From contig NC_065556.1 of the NCBI RefSeq assembly GCF_022605725.1, positions 6,944,001-7,008,000 on the forward strand: a stretch of DNA of 64,000 bases, in the 5' to 3' direction. Both the position numbers and the translations under genes were made by a program. Of the stretch, positions 12,265-22,846 are shown piece by piece. Source of the stretch: Anthonomus grandis grandis (taxonomy: Eukaryota; Arthropoda; Insecta; Coleoptera; Curculionidae). The notes below the pieces were generated by a model, which saw only the letters and a program-made list of their open reading frames with translations, had not been told where the DNA came from and did not search any database. How positions within the stretch are numbered: position 1 is the first letter of the stretch; each line of letters opens with the position of its first letter.

Positions 12265-12573
12265 GAAAACATCTTGTCGGACTTGCATTGTCTTATTTAT
12301 TTATTGTAACACGACGTTTCGGTTGGTAAGTATCTCCAACCGTTATCAAGTGTAAACTGACAGCAAACTACTATTCTATAGGCTTATAGACTAGATGTGT
12401 GCAGCGATGTGGAAGGGGAGGGAAGGGAGGGAAAGTCATCCGTGAAAAAGAGTTGGAGGGGGGAAGGACACGCGTCTCTCTAGATCCTACACTGTCCTGA
12501 GAGTAGAGGCTTCCAGATGTTGGGTATATCGACGCTTGGCTGGCTGAAGATCCTCTGATTCTGTGAAATGAAA
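12265..12573 (-). repeat. PLE left inverted terminal repeat
   Basis: Reverse complement of 14798-15107. By eye the arms differ only by one base (GTCTATAAGC against GTATATAAGC) and one T in a T-run, so they are nearly identical. This arm includes an inverted copy of the last 30 or so codons of the PLE ORF and an inverted copy of the GATAAC..CGAAACG motif at 12311-12354. Confidence 0.93.
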
Positions 12574-12596
12574 ATGATGAGAAAACCAAGATAAAG

Positions 12597-14891
12597 ATGA
12601 CCAAGGAGGAGGAACACATCAGCTTCCTACGAGAGACAAGAGACGCCAATGTCATTCCTACTGGTCTACGTCTCAAAACCGCTATACCAGGTAGAAGATC
12701 AGAACGTATTCTTGAACGTGCTAGTATGGATCTGCTGCGATCTCAACTTAGCTACCACCGTTGGAAGAAAGCAAAAATAGAAATCGAATGCATTCAGCGA
12801 TTCGAAGAAATCAAAGAAGTTACATTGGAGGAAGACTATCAACCAATCTTTGACAAAATAGACTTCACTTGCCAAAAACTAAGAGAAAAGCTAAGAGCAG
12901 GCCACCTTTCAAAACTCCAAAACCTTAAATCCAGACGAACCAACAGGACTCAACCAGCACCAACCTCTAACCTCCCCGCCACCATCATTAATGTGTCAAA
13001 AAGAACCCTTACCGATGCTGAACAGAAGGTGTTAAACAGAGGACTAAACTTCGCTATATCCTCAAAACCATCCTTTATAGACATAGTGTCCTCAGTAGAA
13101 TCAATCCACCTACCACGTCCTGAGGCCGATGAATTTCGACACGAGGTAAGGGTTGCTCTAGACTCACTTAAAAAACAGAAACCTTTGCAGAACATCAGCA
13201 AAGAAGAGGAAACAGCTCTCAGGAACCTCAGAAGTGAAAAGAACATCAAAATTCTTCCTGCAGATAAGGGCAATGCAACTGTGATTATGGACCTGGAAAC
13301 CTACGAAAACAAGGTTGAGGAAGTTTTGAACAAAGGCGAATACAGGCTACTATCTAAGGATCCGACGACAACCATAGAAGGTCGAATTTACAGAGCACTT
13401 AAAAAGTACTCCTCAACATTGTCGGATGCGGTACGCTTTAGGCTGACACCACATTATAGCAAACCTCCACACCTATATGGACTACCCAAGATTCATAAGG
13501 AGCAAATGCCTCTGCGGCCCATCACGAGCTCTAGAAATTCGCCGACATCAGAACTCTCGAAATTCCTTTTGGAGATCATTAGACCGATCCAGGGAAATGC
13601 AGCGTCTTTCGTGCGAAACTCTGCCCACTTTGTAGACCTTCTTGGAGGGATCGAAGTCGAGACCAATGACAGATTGGTGAGTTTTGATGTCGAAAGTCTC
13701 TACACCAATGTACCCATAGGAGAGTCTCTTAACATCATCCGAGACAAACTAAGCAAGGATGCAGCTTTCTCAACTCGGACCACACTGCCTCTGGACGGAG
13801 TGATGGAACTTTTGGAGATCTGTCTTCGTAATTCTTACTTTCAGGTCAAGGATAGATTCTACGCCCAAGACGAAGGACTTCCGATGGGTTCATCTCTTTC
13901 CCCAGTAATAGCAAACATCTTCATGGAATGGTTTGAGGAACATGCAATAGATGCCTCCCGTTGCAAACCGAAGCTCTGGCTTCGATATGTGGACGACACC
14001 TTCATCATCTGGGACAAAGAGGAAAAAGCACTTCAGGAGTTTCTGCTTCACCTCAACAGTTTCAGACCAACAATCAAGTTCACGATGGAGACAGAAAAGG
14101 ACTCAGCTCTACCTTTTCTAGATGTTCTCGTTAAAAAGGTCGGCGGAAATCTACGAACTTCAGTTTATAGAAAACCAACACACACGGGCCAGTATCTGCA
14201 CTATGAGTCCAACCATCCTGCAACCACCAAAGTAGGCATCATAAGATCCCTCTACAATAGAGCTCGAACCATCTGTAGAAACGACGAGGATCTCAAGACT
14301 GAAGTGGATACCATCTACAAAGACCTACAACAGAATGGATATCCAAAGAAGCTAATAAGTAGGACCATCCAAAGGACGCGTCCAAATCAAATCAGAGACG
14401 AGGCCACCACGACAACCAGACTTCTACCCATACCTTACATTAGGGGTACATCGGAACAAATCCGACGCATTGCCAGTAAGTACAATATTAGAACTGCCTT
14501 TAGATCTAGCACCACTATCAGAAGCGTGGTTTCAAAGACCAAACCAGATGGCATGGTGGATACCAAAAATTGCGTCTACCGGATCCCATGTGAGTGCGGT
14601 GACTCATACATAGGTGAAACGAAGCGCCCCCTGGAAATCAGAGCGAAGGAACATCGCAGCTGGACCCAAAGAGGAGAGGTTTCCAAATCCGGGATAGCAG
14701 AGCACGCGTGGCATAATGGACACAATATCCATTGGTCAGAAGCCAAGATTCTGCACAAGGAACAGCACTGGCGGAAGAGGAAGTTCGTAGAGGCAGCTTT
14801 CATTTCACAGAATCAGAGGATCTTCAGCCAGCCAAGCGTCGATATACCCAACATCTGGAAGCCTCTACTCTCAGGACAGTGTAGGATCTAG
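12597..14891 (+). CDS. PLE reverse transcriptase with GIY-YIG endonuclease, intact
   Basis: The ORF of 764 codons has no stops. Residues about 215-230 carry ILPADKGNATVIMD, common in Penelope-type enzymes. The reverse-transcriptase core follows: motif A FDVESLYTNVP (about 363), motif B GLPMGSSLSPVIANIF (about 428), catalytic YVDD (about 465), then LPFLDVLVKK and SVYRKPTHTG. Residues about 655-745 form a GIY-YIG nuclease with CVYRIPCECGDSYIGET and conserved Arg/His further on. The length fits the family (roughly 700-850). The start is the first ATG after the left inverted repeat. Its last codons lie inside the right repeat. The GIY-YIG domain nicks the target, and the RT copies the RNA from that nick. 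This is the best-preserved reverse-transcriptase gene in the window. Confidence 0.95.
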   Translation: MTKEEEHISFLRETRDANVIPTGLRLKTAIPGRRSERILERASMDLLRSQLSYHRWKKAKIEIECIQRFEEIKEVTLEEDYQPIFDKIDFTCQKLREKLRAGHLSKLQNLKSRRTNRTQPAPTSNLPATIINVSKRTLTDAEQKVLNRGLNFAISSKPSFIDIVSSVESIHLPRPEADEFRHEVRVALDSLKKQKPLQNISKEEETALRNLRSEKNIKILPADKGNATVIMDLETYENKVEEVLNKGEYRLLSKDPTTTIEGRIYRALKKYSSTLSDAVRFRLTPHYSKPPHLYGLPKIHKEQMPLRPITSSRNSPTSELSKFLLEIIRPIQGNAASFVRNSAHFVDLLGGIEVETNDRLVSFDVESLYTNVPIGESLNIIRDKLSKDAAFSTRTTLPLDGVMELLEICLRNSYFQVKDRFYAQDEGLPMGSSLSPVIANIFMEWFEEHAIDASRCKPKLWLRYVDDTFIIWDKEEKALQEFLLHLNSFRPTIKFTMETEKDSALPFLDVLVKKVGGNLRTSVYRKPTHTGQYLHYESNHPATTKVGIIRSLYNRARTICRNDEDLKTEVDTIYKDLQQNGYPKKLISRTIQRTRPNQIRDEATTTTRLLPIPYIRGTSEQIRRIASKYNIRTAFRSSTTIRSVVSKTKPDGMVDTKNCVYRIPCECGDSYIGETKRPLEIRAKEHRSWTQRGEVSKSGIAEHAWHNGHNIHWSEAKILHKEQHWRKRKFVEAAFISQNQRIFSQPSVDIPNIWKPLLSGQCRI

Positions 14892-15107
14892 AGAGACGCG
14901 TGTCCTTCCCCCCTCCAACTCTTTTTTCACGGATGACTTTCCCTCCCTTCCCTCCCCTTCCACATCGCTGCACACATCTAGTATATAAGCCTATAGAATA
15001 GTAGTTTGCTGTCAGTTTACACTTGATAACGGTTGGAGATACTTACCAACCGAAACGTCGTGTTACAATAAATAAATAAGACAATGCAAGTCCGACAAGA
15101 TGTTTTC
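14798..15107 (+). repeat. PLE right inverted terminal repeat / 3' end
   Basis: Contains the end of the PLE ORF, a pyrimidine-rich tract (14905-14965), a conserved fold-back motif (15019-15062) and AATAAATAAATAAG near the end, which may act as a polyadenylation signal. It is matched in inverse orientation at 12265-12573. Confidence 0.93.
15019..15062 (+). ncRNA. Hammerhead-like motif in the PLE terminal repeat
   Basis: CTTGATAAC, then GGTTGG and CCAACC able to pair across a 9-base loop, then GAAACGTC. The order (U)GAU.A - stem II - GAAA resembles a hammerhead ribozyme core, and published work describes hammerhead motifs in PLE terminal repeats. The core departs from the canonical CUGANGA, so self-cleavage is uncertain. 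An inverted copy is at 12311-12354. Confidence 0.45.
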
Positions 15108-15310
15108 AACTTGAGACGGGTCGCAACGTGCCGTCCGCAAAAATCCGCCTATGAGGCAAAACAAAAATCCGTTGCATTCCGCCCCGATGCGACGCGCCTC
15201 GAGTGGACGCACTCTCATTTGTTTCCACGTGAGAGTATTATTACGTTGCGATGAGGCCCGATGCGATCCGTATAGTGGACGCTAGCCTTAAACCATACCG
15301 AGCACTTACC

Positions 15311-15364
15311 ACAGATGTAAATAGCTAAGCAGCACTTTAGAGTGCGGAGCTATTTACATCTGTG
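15311..15364. repeat. Palindromic MITE-like unit, copy 2
   Basis: CACAGATGTAAATAGCT and AGCTATTTACATCTGTG are perfect inverted arms around a middle that contains GCACTTTAGAGTGC, itself a palindrome. It shares its outer sequence with the unit at 9533-9578 across the Harbinger insertion. Confidence 0.75.
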
Positions 15365-17045
15365 CACTTACCAATCGTTCGCAGATAACAAACTTAGCAA
15401 ATAAAACCTCATCGCAATTCCACTGAAACACGAATTCTACAACATGATTAGTCATATTAAAAGACCAAGTTTTAATATTTTTGACCGACGCACTATTTTA
15501 AAAACGATAACACTAACTTACTTCGTTTTTAGATACAGTAATAAACAAATTTGTTTTAAAAAAATTTACCTTGAGGGCTATCTACATTAGTTTATTATAA
15601 ATTTTGTATAATTATCTATCTTTTGTGCCTGGTCAATTCTCTAACTGTTGCACTGAATTTTTGTTTGTAAGGATCAGAATTTAATTTTTTAGGTGGTGGA
15701 ATGATCCTTTCTTAGGTGGTGGATGGAGCGTCGTCAAAGGACTAAAGCTTTTTTTCAAATAGCAAACTTCCTTGGAAAGTATGCCGATTCTTTTTGTGTT
15801 CCTTCCAAAGTTTGTCAAGGCCTTGTTGCAATTTTGATTCTAATTCCACACTCTTTCCTACGACGTCCTGCGTCTTTCAATCACAGTTGTTTTACCGGCG
15901 TTTCCAGTAAATCGTGCCTTATTTAATCATGCTAGAACACTTTATAACCACGTACCGTAAAACTTAATTTAAATAAAAACTTCATATTTAATTTAAGGAA
16001 ACTTAATTTATTGAAGAATCATTAAAGCGCCTTACTAGATGATATTTATCGCCATGTTGTCATCTACATCTTTCATATACATGAAATACCTTATTACCAC
16101 CTAAAACCTTACCACCTAAACCGCACAATTGGCTTCATACAACCAGAATCTAATCACCATCGTACTCTTATATAACTAGGAATGGTAAAATTCTAATAAA
16201 TCATTTCTAAGGTTAATTAAAAGCAAAATTTTAAGGTACACGAACCAATGGTATACAACAAAACTTAATAAACACTAGTTCTAGTCTTACTTTAAATCAA
16301 AGTTAAAAACTTGAAAAAAAATGTCTATTCCACTTTAAGAAAAAAAAATTACATATACATGATATTTTCATTAAATTAAATTCGACTAGAGATGCTCTCG
16401 CAAACTTTTCTCGATCCTTTAGAGTTAAGAGTGTATTTACCCGACTGTCCTACAAAGCAATGAAATTTCCTAACAATTTTGCTCCACCCGCCATTCCAAA
16501 ACTTCCTGGCATTTGTATTACGTCCAGGGGTTTTAAAGGAATTCGACGCTTATAACACTTAACGAACATGGGATTTTTGCATAGTATTTTACGTAAAGAG
16601 AATGAAGCTTAATGTGTTGGTATAATTAAAAAAAGAAAGTTAAAAAGAACAGTTGTGTGGATTTTTATTCTTTAATACAGTGTATATGTATTGTGGATAT
16701 TGTTTAAAGGTTGATGACGATTTATTGAATTTGTATTTTTCATAAATCTGGTTAAAATATTTTTTTTCAATTTTTTACATTATTTCCAAACTTAAATTAA
16801 ATTCCTTATTTCTGTTAGTATCTCTCTCTGTTGGTCTTATTATTTGTTACTTCACTGTGGTGTTTTTTTGATTTGAACAGCTTAAAAATTTATTTATTCT
16901 AAATTTATTTCTTTATTAGTGCGGTTCATAATGGTTCCCTCCCCTTATTATCCTTTAAATGTAGTTAAAATTTAAAATTTGGCACACATCAGTAGCAATC
17001 TAAATAGTACTTTCTGGTTTCTAGCTCATTTTTCAAAACTTCAAA

Positions 17046-17119
17046 ATGACGGCGAGACGCCATTTTGAAAATAAAAATGAAATAGAATGTATCGCATGAC
17101 CCCTCTTCATGCGATACAT
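17046..17119. repeat. Two adjacent fold-backs
   Basis: AAAATGACGGCG..CGCCATTTT (17044-17068) forms an imperfect hairpin, and ATGTATCGCATGA / TCATGCGATACAT (17087-17099 and 17107-17119) is a perfect 13-bp inverted repeat with a 7-base loop. AAAATGGCAGCCG recurs near 17188, so the stretch may be a small MITE. Confidence 0.65.
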
Positions 17120-17611
17120 CGTTTGAAAGCTCCAATTAAATGCTTTATGGTCCTAGAGCATTAAGTCATTACTTTTACTCATAGCAAAATGGCAGCCGTT
17201 CAAAATCTTATTTTTCGCATTTTTATTACCATTTAAATTAATTTAACTTTGGGTAACACAGAAATGTAACTATTTCTCTACAAAAGATATTGAAAATGTA
17301 TACCAGTAACTTTAAGACAGTAACCTAATCTATTGAAGAACTCCTTACGAACATTTTAGAAAGTGCAACATTTGGAATTATATTGGAAATTGGGGAACTA
17401 CTTTAAAAAATCTGCTTATTTAAAAGGTCACAAGAGGTTAGGCGTAGAAAATAAATTAAATATAATACTGCAGTGTGGTAATTAGGAATATGTCTTACTA
17501 AGCGATAATCAATACTTATTCATTAACTTTTTTTAAATTTTATTAGATACCTCTAGAAATGTAGAGCAGAAAGGTTAAAAGAATTTACTTATAATTTTCT
17601 ATGTCTTAAAT

Positions 17612-17700
17612 AAAAAATTTCTCAACCTATATTTAGACTTTTTGAGAGTATATTTACATATTACTCTCAAAAAGTCTAAGTATATGTTGAGAAATTTTTT
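17612..17700. repeat. 39-bp inverted repeat with 11-base loop
   Basis: Arms 17612-17650 and 17662-17700 begin and end with AAAAAATTTCTCAAC and its complement and contain AGACTTTTTGAGAGTA. They differ at two positions only. The structure looks like a short foldback element or the joined ends of a deleted transposon. Confidence 0.85.
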
Positions 17701-19004
17701 GTTTGCTTAGAAAATTTCAAGTGATTTCTAATAACTTTTTTGCTTTACATTCACAGGAGTGTCTAATAAATTGAAAAAAAAAAGAGAGCAATAAATAAAC
17801 TTCAGATGATAAAGCATTTTATTGTATTTGAATTTGAACTTTAGCCCACAAAAATTTAGAGTTGTGGTTTTAATCATATCGGAACTAAAAAAAAAGAACA
17901 ATATTTTTTTTCCTAAACAATTCTAGAGTAATTTTACAACATAATTTTACAGTGTCTGTGAAGTGGGTGATTAAATAAAAATTTCCTCAAACTATGTCAA
18001 ATTTTCGTATTATTTGTGAAATTTGTCTATTAAATTAAATGGATTATCAAAAGCCTTATCCTTTTAATACCTTTAAAATATTTAGAGTAATATTGAATAT
18101 CAGTTTGAAAACTTCTCTCTTTTAATAATACTCTTCCAGTTTAATATATAAAGAATACGGAAAGATACGTCAATTTTATTCTTATATATTTATCTTGTTT
18201 CATCTCCCTAAGAGAGAATATCTTAGAATCTTAATAAGGAATAGAAGTCAACTAGCACATCAATTTGAAGGACGTTCTTTCCTTTTCAGTGGTAATCTAC
18301 TTATTTAGGGATTTCGAAATATTCGCATTTTAAAATTGCAGAAACAATTAATCTTGCCTGCATTGAAATTTTGGCTTTCAAGTAAGTATTTATACAAAAA
18401 CTATTGCATTGTACTACATCCATTAAAAATACGTTGTATTTTTTTAAGCAATCATGCTAAGCAAATTTAAAGCTATAGCGAAAACAGGAAAATTATTATT
18501 AGTTCGCTTTTACTTGTTAGTCAGTGATTAATTCTCTTCAAGAAAGAACTAAAATTATTTTAATCTTTAGAAAAATTGGAAAGTACGCATAAAGAACGGC
18601 ATTGCTTTTGATTAAAGGAAATCAAAATGATGAAGTAAGTTACGGATAAAGTTTACGGATAAATAATAAATATGTAATAAGTTTACGGTTATATGCGCAG
18701 GATTTGGTAATTTCTTCTTGATGAACTTCTCCGAAACCGGTTTGGTGAATAATGGGAAAAAAATCACGAGTGATCAATGAAGGAGCTTACAAATTATGGT
18801 TTTGGGATTCCACCAGCTCCTTGCGGATAGTAGCAAAATTGTCGATACTTTAAGAGCTCTATGAAGGTAATTTTGATAAAATAATAGAGTTTTGTGAGTC
18901 TATGAGTCAAGTGTATGAATCAAATTAAAAGGCTAATAATTAAAACTGTTGATAAAGAGGTAACGCAAACTCGCATTGTTTTAAAAGAATAATAATAATT
19001 AATT

Positions 19005-19440
19005 TTGGGCGGGTATTCCTGGAAACACCGTTACTAATACTTTAATAATTGAACGAAGCATGATAGGATCCATACCTTTTAATTGTTAAAGATACCATTA
19101 ATCCCCTTATCACCTATAGGCTAGAAAGTCAAATACATAGGCTAATCCAGTTTTAAAAAAGGATCTGTTAACAAACCAGCACCTTATTATTTTCTTTCAG
19201 TCCGACAGGATTGAACAAGCGATTTTAGGGTAATTAGAAGTAGAATATAAGGGAACTTTTTGAATGGCCTTCAAGATCACCGGATATAATACTCTTAGAT
19301 TTTTTTCTTTAAAGATATCTTACATCCGCTGGTTATAAAACAAATGCTGCTGATATTGCTGATCTTAAAAACCGAATTGCAGCAGAATGACAGTTAATTC
19401 CTAGTGAAGAATAGGAGGGGGGAATCCAAAAACAGACCTT
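19005..19440 (+). pseudogene. Mariner-like transposase remnant
   Basis: The clear part is 19254-19420: ELFEWPSRSPDIILLDFFL, a stop, then YLTSAGYKTNAADIADLKNR, matching the third catalytic region and C-terminus of the mariner type seen elsewhere in this window. Upstream, APYYFLSVRQ near 19180 resembles the stretch after the second catalytic Asp, and a weak WAGI-like stretch lies near 19010. Stops and indels are frequent. The start is approximate. Confidence 0.6.
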
Positions 19441-19829
19441 ATTATTATTTATAGGAAAATAGAAAATATTTTCAGCAACTTTATACTGTGTAAGTAGATA
19501 CCCTATATTTTATTGTAAACAATTATTTTTCGCAAATTTAAAAATTCAAGGAATAGAAAATTAATTCTTTAAACATTTTTTTTTCTGTTATCCCACGATA
19601 TTAACGGTATAACTTACTCCTGGAATCACTTATACTATACTAGGAGACCCAATGCAATAGTTTTTGTATAAACACTATCCTAAGAATCTTAATTACAATG
19701 CAGGTTAGGTTTGTTGTAAGTGGGGCACCTCCTGTCCCTCCACTGCGACCCTAGGTCTATTATGGCTCACTCCTAGGTGTTTATACTTCCACAATCAAGT
19801 CCGCCCTCTTTAGGAGTTCGATTCCTTCT

Positions 19830-20560
19830 TTAAATATAATTTGGAGAAGTATTCTTAGGGTCGTCCGTCTTAGGTAAGTGATTGCTGAAGATGACCTGCC
19901 AGGTTCTGTCTAGTGCCGGACATCTGCATAGGATGGGCACTGCAGTCTCGTCCTCCTCCATGCATAGTCTGAATTCAAAGATTTCCACCAAACTAATTCT
20001 ATTTATCTGGTGACGCAATCTGCAGTGGCCGGTATACATTCTCATTAGGGCGTCAAGATAGTTCCTGTTAAGTTCCCTTATAGTGTCTGTCACCTGTCTT
20101 GTTGCGTCCGGTATGCAAACCTTCGCATGGTTGTGTCCTGGTAATACCTCGCAGAAACGCTTTGCTTTGTTATGCACCAGGGTTGTGATTGTGTAATATG
20201 CCTAATGCTACTTCTGGACCTATCAGGTTGAATTCTACTATTTTTTTGTCAAGCTTATCAGGCTCCACATTTCTTGTAAGCCCAGCATGTCCCGGTATCT
20301 ATGTAAGGATAATTTTGTTTCTTTCTTTAAGCTGTATGAGCTCGTAACCCTGCATCTCTTATATGTCTATCAATGATCTTTGCCAGAGCCTTCAATAGGA
20401 AGGATATCAGGCTTATTGACCAGAGCGAAGAATTGGTCGCTCGGCTCATCATACATTGGCAGCTTTCCGGCACGTTGAAAGGTAACCCCATGGCTCTAAG
20501 TAGTTTTTATAGGTGTGGTAGAAGTAAGTCCAGCCCAAGTTCAAGATGTGCGGAATAGAT
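19830..20560 (-). pseudogene. LINE ORF2 remnant: RT piece, RNase H and C-terminus
   Basis: Read on the minus strand, 20470-20370 gives SLISFLLKALAKIIDRHIRD, the start of a reverse-transcriptase core. It joins directly to RNase H sequence at 20330-20200 (PGHAGLTRN followed by GPEVALGI), so most of the RT domain is deleted. The ORF 20177-19830 is the cysteine-rich C-terminal region: MYTGHCRLRHQINRI..CMEEDETAVPILCRCPAL, typical of I/Loa/R1-like insect LINEs. The RT fragment resembles that of the element at 32.7-34.9 kb, whose preserved part ends at the same motif, so both may be one family. Confidence 0.75.
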
Positions 20561-21159
20561 TCCCTTCTGGTGATTTAAAGGGCTAAAATGATTAAATACC
20601 ACCTTTAACCACACTAGGCGAGATTATGTTCTGGTAAAAAGCCAGCGAGCGAACTTTCTAACTCGATAGAAAGAAAAATTATTTCTATTATAGAAAAAAA
20701 GTCTAAGCCCTACTCTCAATCTCAACCGGCTTCGATCGGGTAGAGTTCGGTTTACCGTCGGCAACCTTCGGAATAGAAATATAGAAAGAGGTTGTATGGT
20801 CTTGCTATTACTTTTGTCTCGTTTTAGTACATTGAAAAAAAGATGTATTTATCTTTGTTATGGGGATGTTTTTGTAGCAGATTTGAAAATCAACGCATTC
20901 TCATATTCTCATATTAGACCATTATGCCCCATTGTGCAAGGACCAACGTTTTTAAAAAGTGATAAAGGGAATAGGGTCGGCTTGAAAGTGATTCTAAATG
21001 AAACTTACTAATTAAATAAAGAATACTATTTTATTAGAAAATGTTAAACCATAAAAGTCCACAAAAAAATAACTTACTTAAATCACTTGGTTACAACAGA
21101 TAATTAGGGTTTTATTGCGGTCAAAAGATCAACGGTATATCTTTAGGTGAACTATAATT
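20561..21159. other. No gene recognised; target region of the errantivirus
   Basis: Contains a 71-codon ORF (20796-21011, +) with no recognisable domain. TCTATTATAGAAA-type short inverted words occur near 20670-20700. The sequence continues after the errantivirus at 28456. Confidence 0.5.
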
Positions 21160-21163
21160 TGCT

Positions 21164-21365
21164 AGTTAAATAACAAGATCGACGGAGCTTCTTTTAAAAA
21201 ACATTTATTAAAATAAGGTTAACTAGGAGTACAAACGTATGGTGAACAATAATCCCGAACAGCGAGCTTTGACACGGAACTAATGCTAAACTTAACCTAA
21301 CGACGATTGTATATATAGAGACAATTTACATAGTCAGCTATAATGACTATTCTAGGGATGTGACT
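21164..21365 (-). repeat. Errantivirus 3' LTR
   Basis: Same 202 bp as the 5' LTR. The TATA box lies at 21310-21317 and AATAAA (as TTTATT) at 21204-21209. Confidence 0.95.
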
Positions 21366-21380
21366 CCTCCACCCTCAGAT
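21366..21380 (-). promoter_or_regulatory. Polypurine tract
   Basis: GAGGGTGGAGG immediately upstream of the 3' LTR in element orientation, the usual plus-strand primer position. It also lies inside the last codons of env. Confidence 0.75.
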
Positions 21381-21990
21381 TTTTCAACGTCCTCGTTGAT
21401 GATCTGCCGAAGCGTCTTCACTGGAATGGCCTTCAGGGAGCTGTATTTCTTCCACTGGTATAGTGCTATACATATACTAGATACTAATATGATACATACA
21501 ACTAAAACTATAATATAGTGAGTTTCTTTTTGCGAGATAATTTCATCAAAATTAACAGGTTCTAAAAGATCATCTTGGATTTTTGCAGGGTTTTCCAAAT
21601 GCTTCAATTGCAAATGAATAGAAAAATTTGATGGTTGCAACCTAGTGGCATCTGGAAGTTGTTTTATAGATACGTTATTTATAGCCAAGGCATATTTGTG
21701 ATGGTTAATAATTACATCGCACTGACTTTGTATAAGAGAGCAACCTACTATATTTAGTTTTTGGAACTGGAAACAGTTTTCGTAAACAATTTCTTCCTTC
21801 TTGGCACAGAACAGTAAGGACTTTTTGTAGGTTATCGTATGTACTTGATAGTTATTGAGAACAGTCACATATTGACAGTTTTCTGGTAATTTACAGTTAT
21901 TAATAAGAGGATTTGAACATAACCATTTTGAATTAATCTCTATACAGTTTTGGTACCAAAGGTCATTACAATAATATTTACTAGGACTAA

Positions 21991-22033
21991 ATACCCGATC
22001 CCAAATAATGATTGATTATTTGGGATCGGGTAT
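21991..22033. repeat. 19-bp perfect palindrome inside env
   Basis: ATACCCGATCCCAAATAAT, five bases, then its exact complement. It sits at the place where the env frame is lost. Confidence 0.95.
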
Positions 22034-22846
22034 ACAAAATTTAGATTACATGCATTTTTCTCAAAAATTGGGATTTTAATTGCTAAAATTGCCATTTCGT
22101 CGAATATTAATAATCCAGTTTTACAAATAAGTGTTAATTCCGAGAGATGTTCAATGGACCATAGGGCATTTTCAGGATAGTGTAAACTTAAAAATTCCCA
22201 GATTTCCTTTATTTCATTTACTGTTAAAATCTCTAAATCAAGTGTTTTCAAATGTGCAAAAGAAAAAATTCTTGACAATTTTTCTAAAAAATTATTTAAC
22301 GATGTTATTTGGATATATTGATCTTGAATGGACAATATTAGATTTATTTCATTATTAATTTTTGATAGTTCGCTTTGTATTGTTTTTGAATTTTCATTGA
22401 TAGTTCTTATATTTTCTTGGAATTTATTCATGACGTTTCCTGCAAATGAACTCAGGTCATTGATTTTTTGCATGGCGTTAAGTTGATTATGCTTCAAAAT
22501 TTCTACATTCTCCGTAATAGTTTGCAAATCGTCATTGTCAAGGTTTCCTGTGACGAATTTGATACCAGTACCAAGGAGGTTCATTAATCCTCGCTTCGCA
22601 CGGTCACTTTTATACACATTAAATTTAGCATAATTATCAAAAGTGTTATTTAAAACTTTGTATAAATGGAAAAATTGTGTTTTCGTGAAATTATTATTTT
22701 GATTATTCACCATATGTTCTAAGATTAATACATTACTAAGAAAATGGGATAAGGTGTACTTAATACTAGATATGTTAAATGGTATATATGTAGTATGGTA
22801 ATTATTAACAATAAGGGATGAAGCCACTTCTTCAATGTAATATTCG

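Larger units (their letters stand above)
12232..15107 (+). mobile_element. Penelope-like retroelement (PLE) inserted in Harbinger
   Basis: The element is flanked by the 12-bp direct repeat AACTTGAGACGG (12220-12231 and 15108-15119), a probable target-site duplication. It has inverted terminal repeats of about 310 bp (12265-12573 and 14798-15107) and a single long intact ORF. Thirty-three bases (12232-12264) lie between the left duplication and the left repeat. PLEs are known to carry direct or inverted terminal repeats derived from their 3' end, which fits. Confidence 0.93.
9583..15288 (+). mobile_element. PIF/Harbinger DNA transposon with nested PLE
   Basis: The ends AGGCTAGCGTCCACT and its exact inverse are 15 bp long, followed by a further similar stretch (CGGATCGC on both sides). 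They are flanked by TAA on both sides (9580-9582 and 15289-15291), the 3-bp duplication typical of PIF/Harbinger. Inside are the two proteins these elements carry: a DDE nuclease on the plus strand and a DNA-binding partner (here MADF-BESS) on the minus strand. A PLE occupies 12232-15107. Without it the element would be about 2.8 kb. Both genes carry inactivating mutations. Confidence 0.95.
15372..18690. other. AT-rich stretch without recognisable genes
   Basis: No coding similarity is seen. The ORF at 15723-15926 (+) has no domain and is probably chance. Structured parts are the fold-backs at 17046-17119 and the large hairpin at 17612-17700. Confidence 0.55.

Noticed and set aside
15723..15926. 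ORF with serine/cysteine-rich end
   Set aside because: No domain, no promoter or splice context, chance length.
20373..20558. Plus-strand ORF
   Set aside because: It is the shadow of the minus-strand LINE RT fragment.
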